A stretch of 64,000 nucleotides of DNA, taken from positions 1 to 64,000 of the IMG/VR virus record IMGVR_UViG_3300036771_000090, one strand, 5' to 3'. Shown here piece after piece: positions 1 to 7,033 of this stretch. The position numbers were made by a program, and so were the translations under genes. The notes under the pieces were generated by a model. The model made no database searches, was not told the DNA's origin, and saw only the letters and a list, made by a program, of their open reading frames with translations. The stretch is from a virus. Every line of letters starts with the position of its first letter. Position 1 is the stretch's first letter.

Positions 1-1547
1 TCCTTCGCACCGGCGGCCATCTTGGCGTCTTCCACCACGCCGTTCAGGAAGTCGCGCCGGGTCTTGGCCAGCTCGAAGGGCGCCAGCCCCTCCTGGGCTC
101 CTTCTTCCAGCACGGTGCGGACCTTGCGGCCCAGCTCCGGTTTGTGCACCAGGCCCAGGATGGCCATCCGCTGCTGCCAGCCGTTCAGGTTGTACTCATC
201 CGACGCCAGCTTGACGAAGGTGGTGACCCGGCTCCAGGTCGTCTTCTTGCCGGTGGAGGGGTTCGGCCCGTGGTAGCGGCCGTTCTTCACCGGGAGCTTG
301 GGCCGGAGCATCAACAGGGGGTCGTACTCGGTCTCCGGCACGTCTCCGGCGGACTCGGCATCCTCCTGTTCGTCCTCATGGCCGCAGCACTCCCGGCCGC
401 GCCAGCCGCCTTCCCCGTCGGCCCGGATTTCGTCGCCTTCGGTGAAGCGCTCATAGCAGTTCGAGCACGTTCCGTCGTACCGGGATTCGAAGTACGGGGG
501 CAGCGCGTCTTCGGGCTCCTCCTGCTCCCCGCGCAGGAACGCGTCCGCTTCGTCCGCACCGGCCACGCCACCGGAACCCAGGAAGGCGTTCGCCTCTTCG
601 TCGGCCACCGCCTTGCGCAGCGCGGCGGCTTCCCGCGGACCCGCGACGGACGCCGGGGGCTCGATGCCGGACGCCTTCTCCCACTCCGCCTCCGCGGCTT
701 CACCGGCCTTGACCGGGGGCGCCGGGACGTGGTGCGGCGCCGGACGGGCGGGACCGCTGACGGGTTCACCCGGGCCCATGGCGCCGGGGCCGCCGGTGGG
801 GATCGGCTTGCGGTTGGGGTTGGGACCGCCGTGCGTGGTCACCAGGCGGGGGACGTACCGCGGGCACGCCGCGTTGTGCACGTCTCCGGCACCCTTCTTC
901 TTCCCCGGGCAGGTGCAATCCCCGTCGGGGTCGTCCGCCCGGACGCCGTGCGACACGGCCCGGTCCAGGATGTCCTGGGCAGCCGCCTCCACGTCGTACG
1001 GGATGTCACCGGTGGCGCGCATCACGGTGGCCGCCTCCCGGTATTCGGTGGCGGTGGGCCGCAGCTCCTCCGCGCCGCCCGGTGCGGTGGGCTCCTCCGG
1101 CGCGGCGGGGAATCCGCCGGCCATCGTGTCCGGCTCCCCTGCGGACCGGTCCCAAGCGTCCGCCGCGTCACCGGTGGCCGGCCGGCGGCCGGGCTCCTCC
1201 GCGTCCCAGGCGTCCGCCGGGGCCGGGCGGTCCCATTCGTCACCGGCTGGCACGCCCGGTCCGGAGGCGTCGCTTTCCCCCAGGTCCGCGTCCGCCATGG
1301 GGTTGCCGCCGGCGGCAACCTCCTCCGGGGGGTCCCAGTGCGCCATGGTCTCCCGCGCGTCCGGGTCCCCGGCCAGCGCCTGGGTGCGGACGGTCTCCTT
1401 GGGGAAGTCGCTCCCGCCACCGCACGCCGGGTTGTCCGCGGAGGCGCGCTTGCCGTTGGCCGCGTGACTGCGCACACGGCCGTTGGCGGTCAGGGACAGG
1501 TCGTTGCGGGGGCACATCTGGCAGGAGTACCGCTTCGGTTCGGTCAT
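1..1547 (-). CDS. Large zinc-ribbon-containing phage protein, 3' end beyond window
   Basis: An open frame of 515 codons reads leftward from ATG at 1547 and runs off the window at position 1 without a stop, so the C-terminus is missing. A purine-rich ribosome site (GGAAGAAGGAAG) precedes the ATG. The N-terminus has a Cys pair (CQMC) followed by a histidine and a later cysteine. The middle (about residues 50-330) is acidic, Pro/Ala-rich and probably disordered. A second Cys cluster (CSNCYERF, then CC) lies near residue 390. The last visible part contains WSRVTTF and NGWQQRM, which I associate with large actinophage proteins encoded near recombination genes, but I cannot name a function. It is downstream of the helicase operon. 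Confidence 0.7.
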   Translation of the reverse strand, partial: MTEPKRYSCQMCPRNDLSLTANGRVRSHAANGKRASADNPACGGGSDFPKETVRTQALAGDPDARETMAHWDPPEEVAAGGNPMADADLGESDASGPGVPAGDEWDRPAPADAWDAEEPGRRPATGDAADAWDRSAGEPDTMAGGFPAAPEEPTAPGGAEELRPTATEYREAATVMRATGDIPYDVEAAAQDILDRAVSHGVRADDPDGDCTCPGKKKGAGDVHNAACPRYVPRLVTTHGGPNPNRKPIPTGGPGAMGPGEPVSGPARPAPHHVPAPPVKAGEAAEAEWEKASGIEPPASVAGPREAAALRKAVADEEANAFLGSGGVAGADEADAFLRGEQEEPEDALPPYFESRYDGTCSNCYERFTEGDEIRADGEGGWRGRECCGHEDEQEDAESAGDVPETEYDPLLMLRPKLPVKNGRYHGPNPSTGKKTTWSRVTTFVKLASDEYNLNGWQQRMAILGLVHKPELGRKVRTVLEEGAQEGLAPFELAKTRRDFLNGVVEDAKMAAGAK

Positions 1548-1652
1548 CGCTTCCTTCTTCCTTCGCTCGGGCGCAAGCCCGGTACGGGGTCCAGCATCTC
1601 ATCTTTTATTCGATCGGTGGAACTAAATCGGATACCCGGAAGGGTCATCCTC

Positions 1653-2222
1653 TCAGGAGCCGCTGACATCCGGTTCCGCGAAGAACACCCAGACACCCGC
1701 TTCGTTCTGCCCTGCGATGTAGCCGCCGGCGGCCAGGACGGGCTGTCCAAGGGTGAGGTACTGGTGGAGGGAGCAGTCCTCCAGCGTGCCGGCCAGCCGG
1801 TCCATCAGCGGGTGGCGGATGGTGAAGGTCCGGTCCCCCTGGTGCCGGGACACGTGGATGGTGACGTGGTGCTCAGGCTGCGCATGGTCCAGCAGAAGCC
1901 GGCTGGCCGCGTCCGGCATGGGGCAGTCGGTCTTCGGGCAGGTGAGGTACCCGCCGGAGCCGACGAACAGCCGCCCGTGCCCGCACGCCGGGCACCTGCC
2001 CTGGATGCCGGGCCACGCGGTGACCGGGCCCGGGGACGTACGGGCTCCGTCCAGGACGGCCTGGACGACGTGTGCCGCGGCGGACGCGGCGGAGGCGGGG
2101 ACCGCTTCCGCGCGCACCTGCCCGGCGGTGGCGCTCATGGCGTCCAGCAGCCGGTCCAGCTCTGCGCGGACCGCCTTGCGGACCCGGGCCTCCATGATCT
2201 GGTCACGGGGTACGTCAACCAC
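1653..2222 (-). CDS. Zinc-ribbon protein resembling DUF6085
   Basis: This 189-residue protein starts at GTG 2222, which overlaps the helicase stop; AGGAG seven bases upstream supports that start over the inner ATG at 2195. An N-terminal helical stretch (to about residue 60) leads to a zinc ribbon (CPACGHG followed by CPKTDC near residues 85-105). The C-terminal half carries FTIRHPL and LEDCSLHQYL, which resemble the actinophage family DUF6085; this assignment is from memory of the family. Function is unknown. Translational coupling to the helicase suggests a role in the same DNA-metabolism operon. Confidence 0.75.
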   Translation of the reverse strand: MVDVPRDQIMEARVRKAVRAELDRLLDAMSATAGQVRAEAVPASAASAAAHVVQAVLDGARTSPGPVTAWPGIQGRCPACGHGRLFVGSGGYLTCPKTDCPMPDAASRLLLDHAQPEHHVTIHVSRHQGDRTFTIRHPLMDRLAGTLEDCSLHQYLTLGQPVLAAGGYIAGQNEAGVWVFFAEPDVSGS

Positions 2223-4023
2223 TGGCCTGCTCCTTCTTCTTCTGGCGTACAACGGTGTCGAACTGGCCGGTGGCCAGCTTCACGGCGATGGCGTCGTTCA
2301 CGTCGCCCTGGGTGGCCGGGATCTGGGGGCGGATGCCCATCGAGCGCGCCAGCGTCAGCATCCGCTTACTGGCCAGCTTCCGGCGCCATGACGCCTGCCG
2401 CTCGACTCCGAAGGAGGCGTACGACTCGGCTTCGGTTTCGGCCCAGGCGGTGGCCAGGCCCAGCGGAAGCTCCTTGTGGAGGACCACCCAGCGGTCCGTC
2501 CCCCGGCCGCGCTCCGGTGCTCCCCCGACGTTCCACGTCCCGTTCGGGCGCGGCCACAGGAAGATGAAGCCGCCCCCGACGTAGATGAACATCACCCCCA
2601 GCGGGGTGCGCTGCCAGACGTGGCTGGAAGCGGTGAACAGGTCCAGCTCCTTGTGGCGGAGCAGGAAGGCGGTGTTCCCGGTGTGGGACTCCACCCGGTC
2701 CGCTTCCTCCTCCTGGCGGACGTAGGCGTCCGCCAGGGACTCCCCGTCCCGGATGGGAGTGGTCAGGGAGTCGTCCAGGTCGATCAGTGTCGAGATCTTC
2801 CCGCCGGTCCCCGCCACGTCCAGGACCAGTGCGTCCTTCTTGCCCGGCCAGGGCCGCAGGACGCGGCCCACCATCTGGATGAACAGCGGTGCGGACTTGG
2901 TGGGCCGCGCGATCACCGCGCAGTCGGCCATCGGGAAGTCCGCCCCTTCGGTGAGCACCATGCAGTTCACCAGGACGTCGATCGCGCCGGTACGGAAGGA
3001 CTCATAGATCGAGAGCCTTCCGGGGACACGCTCCGCCCCGGTCCCGGTGTCCTCCCGCGGCGTGGCGCCGGAGACGTGGTGCGACCGGAAACCGGCCTCC
3101 CGCAGCGCCTCCACGGTCTGTTCCGCGGTGGCCACGGTCGGGGTGAAGATGATGGTCCGGCGGTCGGGAGCGTACTGCCGCACGATCCTGGCGATCAGCC
3201 TGGGTCCTTCGCAGTCCTCCAGCGCCTGGCCCAGGGACGCGGCGGAGTAGTCCCCGCCGGCGGTCTTCACCGCTCCCAGGTTCAGGTTGGCCAGCTCGAT
3301 CTCCTGGCCGTGGGGGTCCACCAGGTGGCCCTTGCTGATCATCCACAGCACCGACCGGCTGAAGACGACATCCTCCCAGACACGGCCCAGGCCGATCCCG
3401 TCCCCGCGCGCCAGGGTGGCGGTGAACCCCACACACCGGGTCACGTCCCCCCAGCCGTCGTCCTGCGGGGATGTCAGGTCCCGGCTGGCGAAGCAGTCCA
3501 GCGCGTCCAGAATGCGGTTGTAGCTCTCGGCTGCGGCATGGTGGCATTCGTCCACGATGACCAGGCCGACGCGCCCGTACCGCTCCTGGGCCGCCAGGAG
3601 CTTGTCCATCCGGGTCTTCCTGGCCAGGGTCTGCACGGAGCAGACCATGACGTCCGCGTGGACGTCGTTGTCCCCCGCCTTCACCTTGCCGATGACCAGG
3701 TCCGGCGCCATGGCGCGCAGCTTGGCCAGCGTCTGGTCCGCTAGTTCGTCGCGGTGGACCAGGATGACGACACGGTACGGCCGTCCCCAGGACGCGTTCG
3801 TGGACGGCTTCCAGCTCTCGATGAACTGCCGGGCCAGCCCGGAGAAGATCACGGTCTTCCCGGCGCCGGTGGGCAGCACGACGGCTGGCCGCTGCATGAC
3901 GGTCCAGGCCGACCACACCGCGGTGATGCACTCACTCTGGTAGTCCCGGAGACGGATCTGGGTCTGCGGCGCCCGGGTACCGCGCAGCGCTGCGGGCACC
4001 GGGGGGCTGAAGCTGTCGCTCAC
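2215..4023 (-). CDS. SF2 DEAD/DEAH-type DNA/RNA helicase
   Basis: A 602-residue superfamily 2 helicase, expected to unwind nucleic acid using ATP during phage replication or recombination. Motif I is PTGAGKT near residue 52, motif II is DECHHAA near residue 155, motif III is FTATLARGDG, and motif VI is QMVGRVLRPWPGK near residue 400, so both RecA-like lobes are present. The C-terminal 200 residues form an extra region ending in a basic segment rich in Lys and Arg. GTG 4023 was chosen because it overlaps the stop of the preceding gene (GTGA) and has GGAGG upstream; the longer in-frame extension has no such support. It is the central gene of the leftward operon. Confidence 0.92.
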   Translation of the reverse strand: MSDSFSPPVPAALRGTRAPQTQIRLRDYQSECITAVWSAWTVMQRPAVVLPTGAGKTVIFSGLARQFIESWKPSTNASWGRPYRVVILVHRDELADQTLAKLRAMAPDLVIGKVKAGDNDVHADVMVCSVQTLARKTRMDKLLAAQERYGRVGLVIVDECHHAAAESYNRILDALDCFASRDLTSPQDDGWGDVTRCVGFTATLARGDGIGLGRVWEDVVFSRSVLWMISKGHLVDPHGQEIELANLNLGAVKTAGGDYSAASLGQALEDCEGPRLIARIVRQYAPDRRTIIFTPTVATAEQTVEALREAGFRSHHVSGATPREDTGTGAERVPGRLSIYESFRTGAIDVLVNCMVLTEGADFPMADCAVIARPTKSAPLFIQMVGRVLRPWPGKKDALVLDVAGTGGKISTLIDLDDSLTTPIRDGESLADAYVRQEEEADRVESHTGNTAFLLRHKELDLFTASSHVWQRTPLGVMFIYVGGGFIFLWPRPNGTWNVGGAPERGRGTDRWVVLHKELPLGLATAWAETEAESYASFGVERQASWRRKLASKRMLTLARSMGIRPQIPATQGDVNDAIAVKLATGQFDTVVRQKKKEQASG

Positions 4024-4292
4024 GCCTCCTCCATTCCCGGGACGGCCGCCGGCACCGGGGCGGTGGCCGCCCGGCGCCAGGACGTCCAGTTCTTCAGGTA
4101 GACCAGGAAGTACGCGGTGGTCCCGGCCATGAAGCCGTACTGACCGGTCGTCACCGCGTAGGCGCCCCAGAGCGTTTGCGTCCCCATCCCCAGCAGCCAC
4201 CCCCAGGTCTTCTTCTGGCCGGTGACCCACATGCCCAGCAGTCCGAACGGCGCCAGGCCGTAACTGCCGTACTGGATCATCCATTCGCGCAT
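4020..4292 (-). CDS. Small membrane protein
   Basis: A 90-residue hydrophobic protein with two to three predicted membrane segments (GLAPFGLLGMWVTG, WGWLLGMGTQTLWGAYAV and a third near AYFLVYL) and a charged tail. ATG 4292 is preceded by AGGA at five bases; an ATG four codons upstream (4304) is possible but less well spaced. It is coupled to the helicase by a GTGA overlap. No family is recognised and the reason for pairing a membrane protein with the helicase is unknown. Confidence 0.75.
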   Translation of the reverse strand: MREWMIQYGSYGLAPFGLLGMWVTGQKKTWGWLLGMGTQTLWGAYAVTTGQYGFMAGTTAYFLVYLKNWTSWRRAATAPVPAAVPGMEEA

Positions 4293-4364
4293 CTTCTTCC
4301 TCATTCCTCACGCAACGGTACGGAGACGGCAGCGGACCGGACGCCGTGCCCGGTCCGCCACCGG

Positions 4365-4544
4365 TCACCTGGCCGGGACGATGCTGATCCTGGGCCAGAG
4401 CGTGGCCGGGTCCTGGGGGATGTCCGGGTGGGAGGCGCGGATGTGGCCCAGGATCTCCCCGAAGCAGGCGTCCGGGTCTTCTTCGCTGATCTCCTCCTGG
4501 TGGGAGCACTCCGGCGCCGGGCAGGCGAACGCTTCAGCGGCCAT
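4365..4544 (-). CDS. Small C2H2-like zinc-finger protein
   Basis: A 59-residue protein beginning at ATG 4544 with GGGGAG upstream. It contains CPAPECSH near the N-terminus and ends a helix with HIRASH, giving a Cys-x4-Cys ... His-x4-His pattern compatible with a C2H2 zinc finger. The gene overlaps the 3' end of the preceding gene by 11 bases. It probably binds nucleic acid or a protein partner; no specific function is recognised. Confidence 0.7.
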   Translation of the reverse strand: MAAEAFACPAPECSHQEEISEEDPDACFGEILGHIRASHPDIPQDPATLWPRISIVPAR

Positions 4545-5313
4545 CGGAATCCTGCTCCCCTTCCCGGACGTCCTGCTCCGCCAGCAGACGCGCGATGGCG
4601 CCGGGCGGAAGGACCACCAGTGCGCCGTTCTCATCATCCGCCGGGTACACCAGCTCCCGGGCGGCCCCGGCGGACAGGTAGCCCGCCAGCATGTGCTCCA
4701 TCACCTCCGCGAAGGTGGGTCCGGCGGTGGCGTACGGCCCGGCGCCCGGTCCGCTGACCGCGAAGTCCGGCGGGTCCTGCTCCCAGACCAGGTTCACGGG
4801 CCCGTCCCCGCTGTCGTCCAGCGGAAGCCCGTTCTGGCCGCGCCGGACCGCCTCTCCCAGGGAGGCGATCCAGTCCGCTCCGGTCTGTGCGGCCAGCTCT
4901 TCGGTGCGCCGGGCCCGGTCCACGTGGTTCCGGGTCCGCTCCGGCATGGTCTCCGGCTGCTCCAGGGAGATGCGCTCCGCCAGCTCCAGCGCAGTGGCCG
5001 CCATGGAGACCAGCGCGGAGCGCTGCTGCGGCGCGGAGACGCTGCCGGCGGCCAGCGCGGCGTGGACGGCTTCGAGAAGCAGCGTCTCCGCGGTCGGGAC
5101 CAGCTCCCGGGCCTGGGGGCCGGTGGCTCCGGCCGCCGGGTGGTTGCGGCTGTGCAGCAGCCCCACCCAGGCGGAGAAGCGGCGTCCGGTGAGCGTCACT
5201 CCGTCCGTCGGCCGGAAGCCGATGACCTGGCTGCGGCATTCCAGCTCCCTGCCGCGCTGCGCGGTTTCGGTGAGCAGGCACATCCGCAGGGCCCGGCGTA
5301 CGGGGCCGGTCAC
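4534..5313 (-). CDS. Hypothetical protein, alpha-helical
   Basis: A 259-residue protein starting at GTG 5313, overlapping the stop of the MazG-like gene (GTGA). The central part is rich in Ala and Leu with long amphipathic helices. The C-terminal 60 residues contain FAEVMEHMLAGYL and end in an acidic tail. No catalytic motif or known family is recognised. Its position between the pyrophosphohydrolase and the zinc-finger gene places it in the same leftward operon. Confidence 0.72.
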   Translation of the reverse strand: MTGPVRRALRMCLLTETAQRGRELECRSQVIGFRPTDGVTLTGRRFSAWVGLLHSRNHPAAGATGPQARELVPTAETLLLEAVHAALAAGSVSAPQQRSALVSMAATALELAERISLEQPETMPERTRNHVDRARRTEELAAQTGADWIASLGEAVRRGQNGLPLDDSGDGPVNLVWEQDPPDFAVSGPGAGPYATAGPTFAEVMEHMLAGYLSAGAARELVYPADDENGALVVLPPGAIARLLAEQDVREGEQDSDGR

Positions 5314-5759
5314 GACCGTGCCGCCATCTCCGCCGCGGTCAGGTGGACCGTACTGTCCGGGCCCTGGCCGCACCGGCAGATACCGTGAAGGCGCCCGGCG
5401 CCGCCATAGGGGTGACGGGTCCCGTCCCCGGCGTCCAGCAGCGCGTCCAGCCGGCCGGACCGGCGCTCCACGTAGGCGCGGACCGCCTCCCGGGGGTCGT
5501 CGGTGAAGTCGTGGAGCGCCACCAGCGCGGTGACGGCCACGTCCAGCAGCTCACCGGCGACGTCTTCGCGGCTGTGGGTGACACCCTTGCGCGGGTTCTG
5601 GCCGGTCATGCCGATGTACGCCTGACCTACTTCCCCGACTTCCTCCACCAGCTTCAGCAGCCGCATGGACACTTCGTGCGGCTGTGTGCCGCGGGCCCCG
5701 CGGAGCCAGGCGGCCACCCGGGTCACATGCAGGAAAAACGCGTCTCCCATATTCCTCAC
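5310..5759 (-). CDS. MazG-like nucleotide pyrophosphohydrolase
   Basis: A 149-residue protein with the all-alpha NTP pyrophosphohydrolase signature: LKLVEEVGEVGQAY near residue 35 and DVAGELLDVAVTAL near residue 66 supply the acidic residues that bind magnesium. MazG-family enzymes hydrolyse (d)NTPs to monophosphates and pyrophosphate, and in phages may clean the nucleotide pool or lower alarmone levels; the substrate here is inferred only. The C-terminal 50 residues contain a His/Cys-rich segment (HGICRCGQG). The GTG at 5759 overlaps the upstream stop; ATG 5750 is an alternative start. Confidence 0.85.
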   Translation of the reverse strand: MRNMGDAFFLHVTRVAAWLRGARGTQPHEVSMRLLKLVEEVGEVGQAYIGMTGQNPRKGVTHSREDVAGELLDVAVTALVALHDFTDDPREAVRAYVERRSGRLDALLDAGDGTRHPYGGAGRLHGICRCGQGPDSTVHLTAAEMAARS

Positions 5760-6238
5760 ACCCTCTTCATCATCACGTTGTGGACGTACCAGCGATGGGA
5801 CCGGTGGCGCACGGGAGCGCGCTGTCCCTCACCGCGGCCACAGTTCTTGCAGGTCTGCTTGCAGTCCAGCCAGGCGTTCTCCCGGCGCTTCCAGCCGCAG
5901 TGCGCGCACTGCCAGGAGGAGCAGGTCTGGCACACGGGGCCGCTGCGGTGCGCGGGACGCGCCGCGGTGGGCAGGTGCGCCGGGCCCGACACCCCGCGGA
6001 ACCGGATGCGCAGCGCCTCCAGGGTGGTGGCGCACCGGTCGCACATCGGGTGGGTGTACGGCGTCTGGTCGGGGTCCATGGTCCAGGCGCGGCACCGGAT
6101 GCAGCGCGGACCGCGCGCCTGGACGGCCGCCAGCACCGCGGCGAAGGACACACCCCACAGGGCCGGGTCCGGAACAGCCGGCTCCGCAGTGGCCGTACGC
6201 TGTGCTCCACTGCTGCCGGCGGCATTCCTGATCTGCAT
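5756..6238 (-). CDS. Multi-zinc-ribbon protein
   Basis: A 160-residue basic protein with five Cys-x2/3-Cys knuckles: CIRC, CDRC, CQTC, CAHC and a compact CKQTCKNC, enough for two or more zinc ribbons. It starts at ATG 6238 with GAAGGAAG upstream. It is the first gene of the leftward operon, immediately behind the promoter at 6269-6297. It is probably nucleic-acid binding; first position in the operon would suit a regulator or replication accessory factor (inference). Confidence 0.78.
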   Translation of the reverse strand: MQIRNAAGSSGAQRTATAEPAVPDPALWGVSFAAVLAAVQARGPRCIRCRAWTMDPDQTPYTHPMCDRCATTLEALRIRFRGVSGPAHLPTAARPAHRSGPVCQTCSSWQCAHCGWKRRENAWLDCKQTCKNCGRGEGQRAPVRHRSHRWYVHNVMMKRV

Positions 6239-6268
6239 TGTTCCTCGCTTCCTTCTTCCTGGTACCCC

Positions 6269-6297
6269 AGACTATGGAAGGTGACAACAGGTGTCAA
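6269..6297 (-). promoter_or_regulatory. Leftward sigma70-type promoter
   Basis: On the minus strand there is TTGACA (6292-6297), exactly 17 bases, then TAGTCT (6269-6274), giving a near-consensus housekeeping promoter 30 bases ahead of the ATG at 6238. It should drive the 6238-to-1 operon. The -35 hexamer lies inside the second phased repeat, so a protein binding the repeats would be placed to control it. Confidence 0.7.
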
Positions 6298-6316
6298 CCG
6301 GTGACAGGAGGTGCTA
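6280..6316. repeat. Four 7-bp direct repeats phased at exactly 10 bp
   Basis: GGTGACA (6280), GGTGTCA (6290), GGTGACA (6300) and GGTGCTA (6310) recur every 10 bases, one helical turn, within the divergent intergenic region. They overlap the leftward -35 and the rightward -10. This is the layout of a cooperative operator or an iteron array. The HTH protein encoded at 6327 is the obvious candidate ligand. Confidence 0.7.
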
Positions 6317-6320
6317 CGAT
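6315..6320 (+). promoter_or_regulatory. Rightward -10 element for a probable leaderless transcript
   Basis: TACGAT ends six bases before the ATG at 6327, the spacing seen in actinobacterial leaderless mRNAs whose first base is the start codon. No good -35 and no well-spaced Shine-Dalgarno is present (AGGAGG at 6306 is 15 bases from the ATG). Confidence 0.45.
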
Positions 6321-6326
6321 CCAGGC

Positions 6327-6515
6327 ATGGAGAGAACCATGATCACCCGCCGGGCCGCCGCGGACCGGGCCAAGGTGTCGCTGCGCACCCTGGCCCGGCT
6401 GCTGGCCAACGGCACGCTGACCAAGCACAAAGACGCGCTGGGACGCGTCTGGGTGGACGAAGCGGAGGTGGACGCGCTTGCCACCCCGCAGCCGGTGGCG
6501 AAGAAGACGGCCTAG
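6327..6515 (+). CDS. Small helix-turn-helix (excisionase/MerR-like) DNA-binding protein
   Basis: A 62-residue basic protein. The segment from RRAAADRAKVSLRTLARLLAN to VWVDEAEVDAL matches the winged-helix layout of excisionase-type HTH domains: helix, turn, recognition helix, short wing, then a helix with acidic residues. It is the first rightward gene and sits next to the phased repeats, so autoregulation of both divergent promoters is plausible. No integrase is visible, so a role as an excisionase is not supported. The start is taken as ATG 6327 (leaderless); ATG 6339 is possible. Confidence 0.78.
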   Translation: MERTMITRRAAADRAKVSLRTLARLLANGTLTKHKDALGRVWVDEAEVDALATPQPVAKKTA

Positions 6516-6539
6516 CACGACAGGAAGAAGGAAGCGATC

Positions 6540-7031
6540 ATGGCTGAACAGCCGATCAAAGCGATCCAGACCCGGTATGCGGGGTGCCACTTCCGCAGCC
6601 GCCTGGAGGCGCGCTGGGCCGTGTTCTGGGACTCCCTGGACTGGCCCTGGGAGTACGAGCCGCAGGGGTTCGACCTGCCGCACGGACCCTACCTCCCGGA
6701 CTTCTCGGTGACCCCCTACCCGGAGCGGTCCCAGGGGCCGGTCTGGTTCGAAGTCAAGCCGCCCGGCGCGTCCGACGACATGCGCTGGCCGGAGCTGGCG
6801 GTGATGACCGGAATCATGATCATCACAGCGAAGGGGATGCACCGGCGCGGGGACAACTGCTCCGTGGAGCACACCGCGGAGGTCTTCACGCCCGAAGGCC
6901 ACCGGGCTGGCGTGGACCTGTGGGCGCACGTCGGGGGACAGCACTGGGACGCGGCCAGCTCCGCGCGGTTCGAGCACGGGGAGCGGCCGGCACAGCACCG
7001 CACGCGCCGCCGGGGCCGGGGGAAGCGGTGA
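6540..7031 (+). CDS. PD-(D/E)XK superfamily nuclease
   Basis: A 163-residue protein with a restriction-endonuclease-like core: FRSRLEARWAVFWD (first acidic residue), WEYEPQGF, then YLPDFSV and VWFEVKPP, providing the PD...ExK triad. Actinophages often encode such short nucleases beside replication genes, where they act as recombination or Holliday-junction-type nucleases; the exact substrate here is inferred. GGAAGAAGGAAG precedes the ATG at 6540. The C-terminus is very basic (RTRRRGRGKR), consistent with DNA binding. Its stop overlaps the region just ahead of the primase-polymerase. Confidence 0.85.
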   Translation: MAEQPIKAIQTRYAGCHFRSRLEARWAVFWDSLDWPWEYEPQGFDLPHGPYLPDFSVTPYPERSQGPVWFEVKPPGASDDMRWPELAVMTGIMIITAKGMHRRGDNCSVEHTAEVFTPEGHRAGVDLWAHVGGQHWDAASSARFEHGERPAQHRTRRRGRGKR

Positions 7032-7033
7032 CG

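Noticed and set aside
144-2567. Long rightward open frame of about 800 codons at the left edge
   Set aside because: It runs antisense to the helicase, DUF6085-like and large zinc-ribbon genes. Its translation is Gly/Arg/Val-rich with no motif, as expected for the shadow frame of GC-rich genes.
6327-6515. Excisionase implying a temperate phage
   Set aside because: No integrase or attachment site is visible; small HTH proteins of this shape also serve as lytic-phage regulators.
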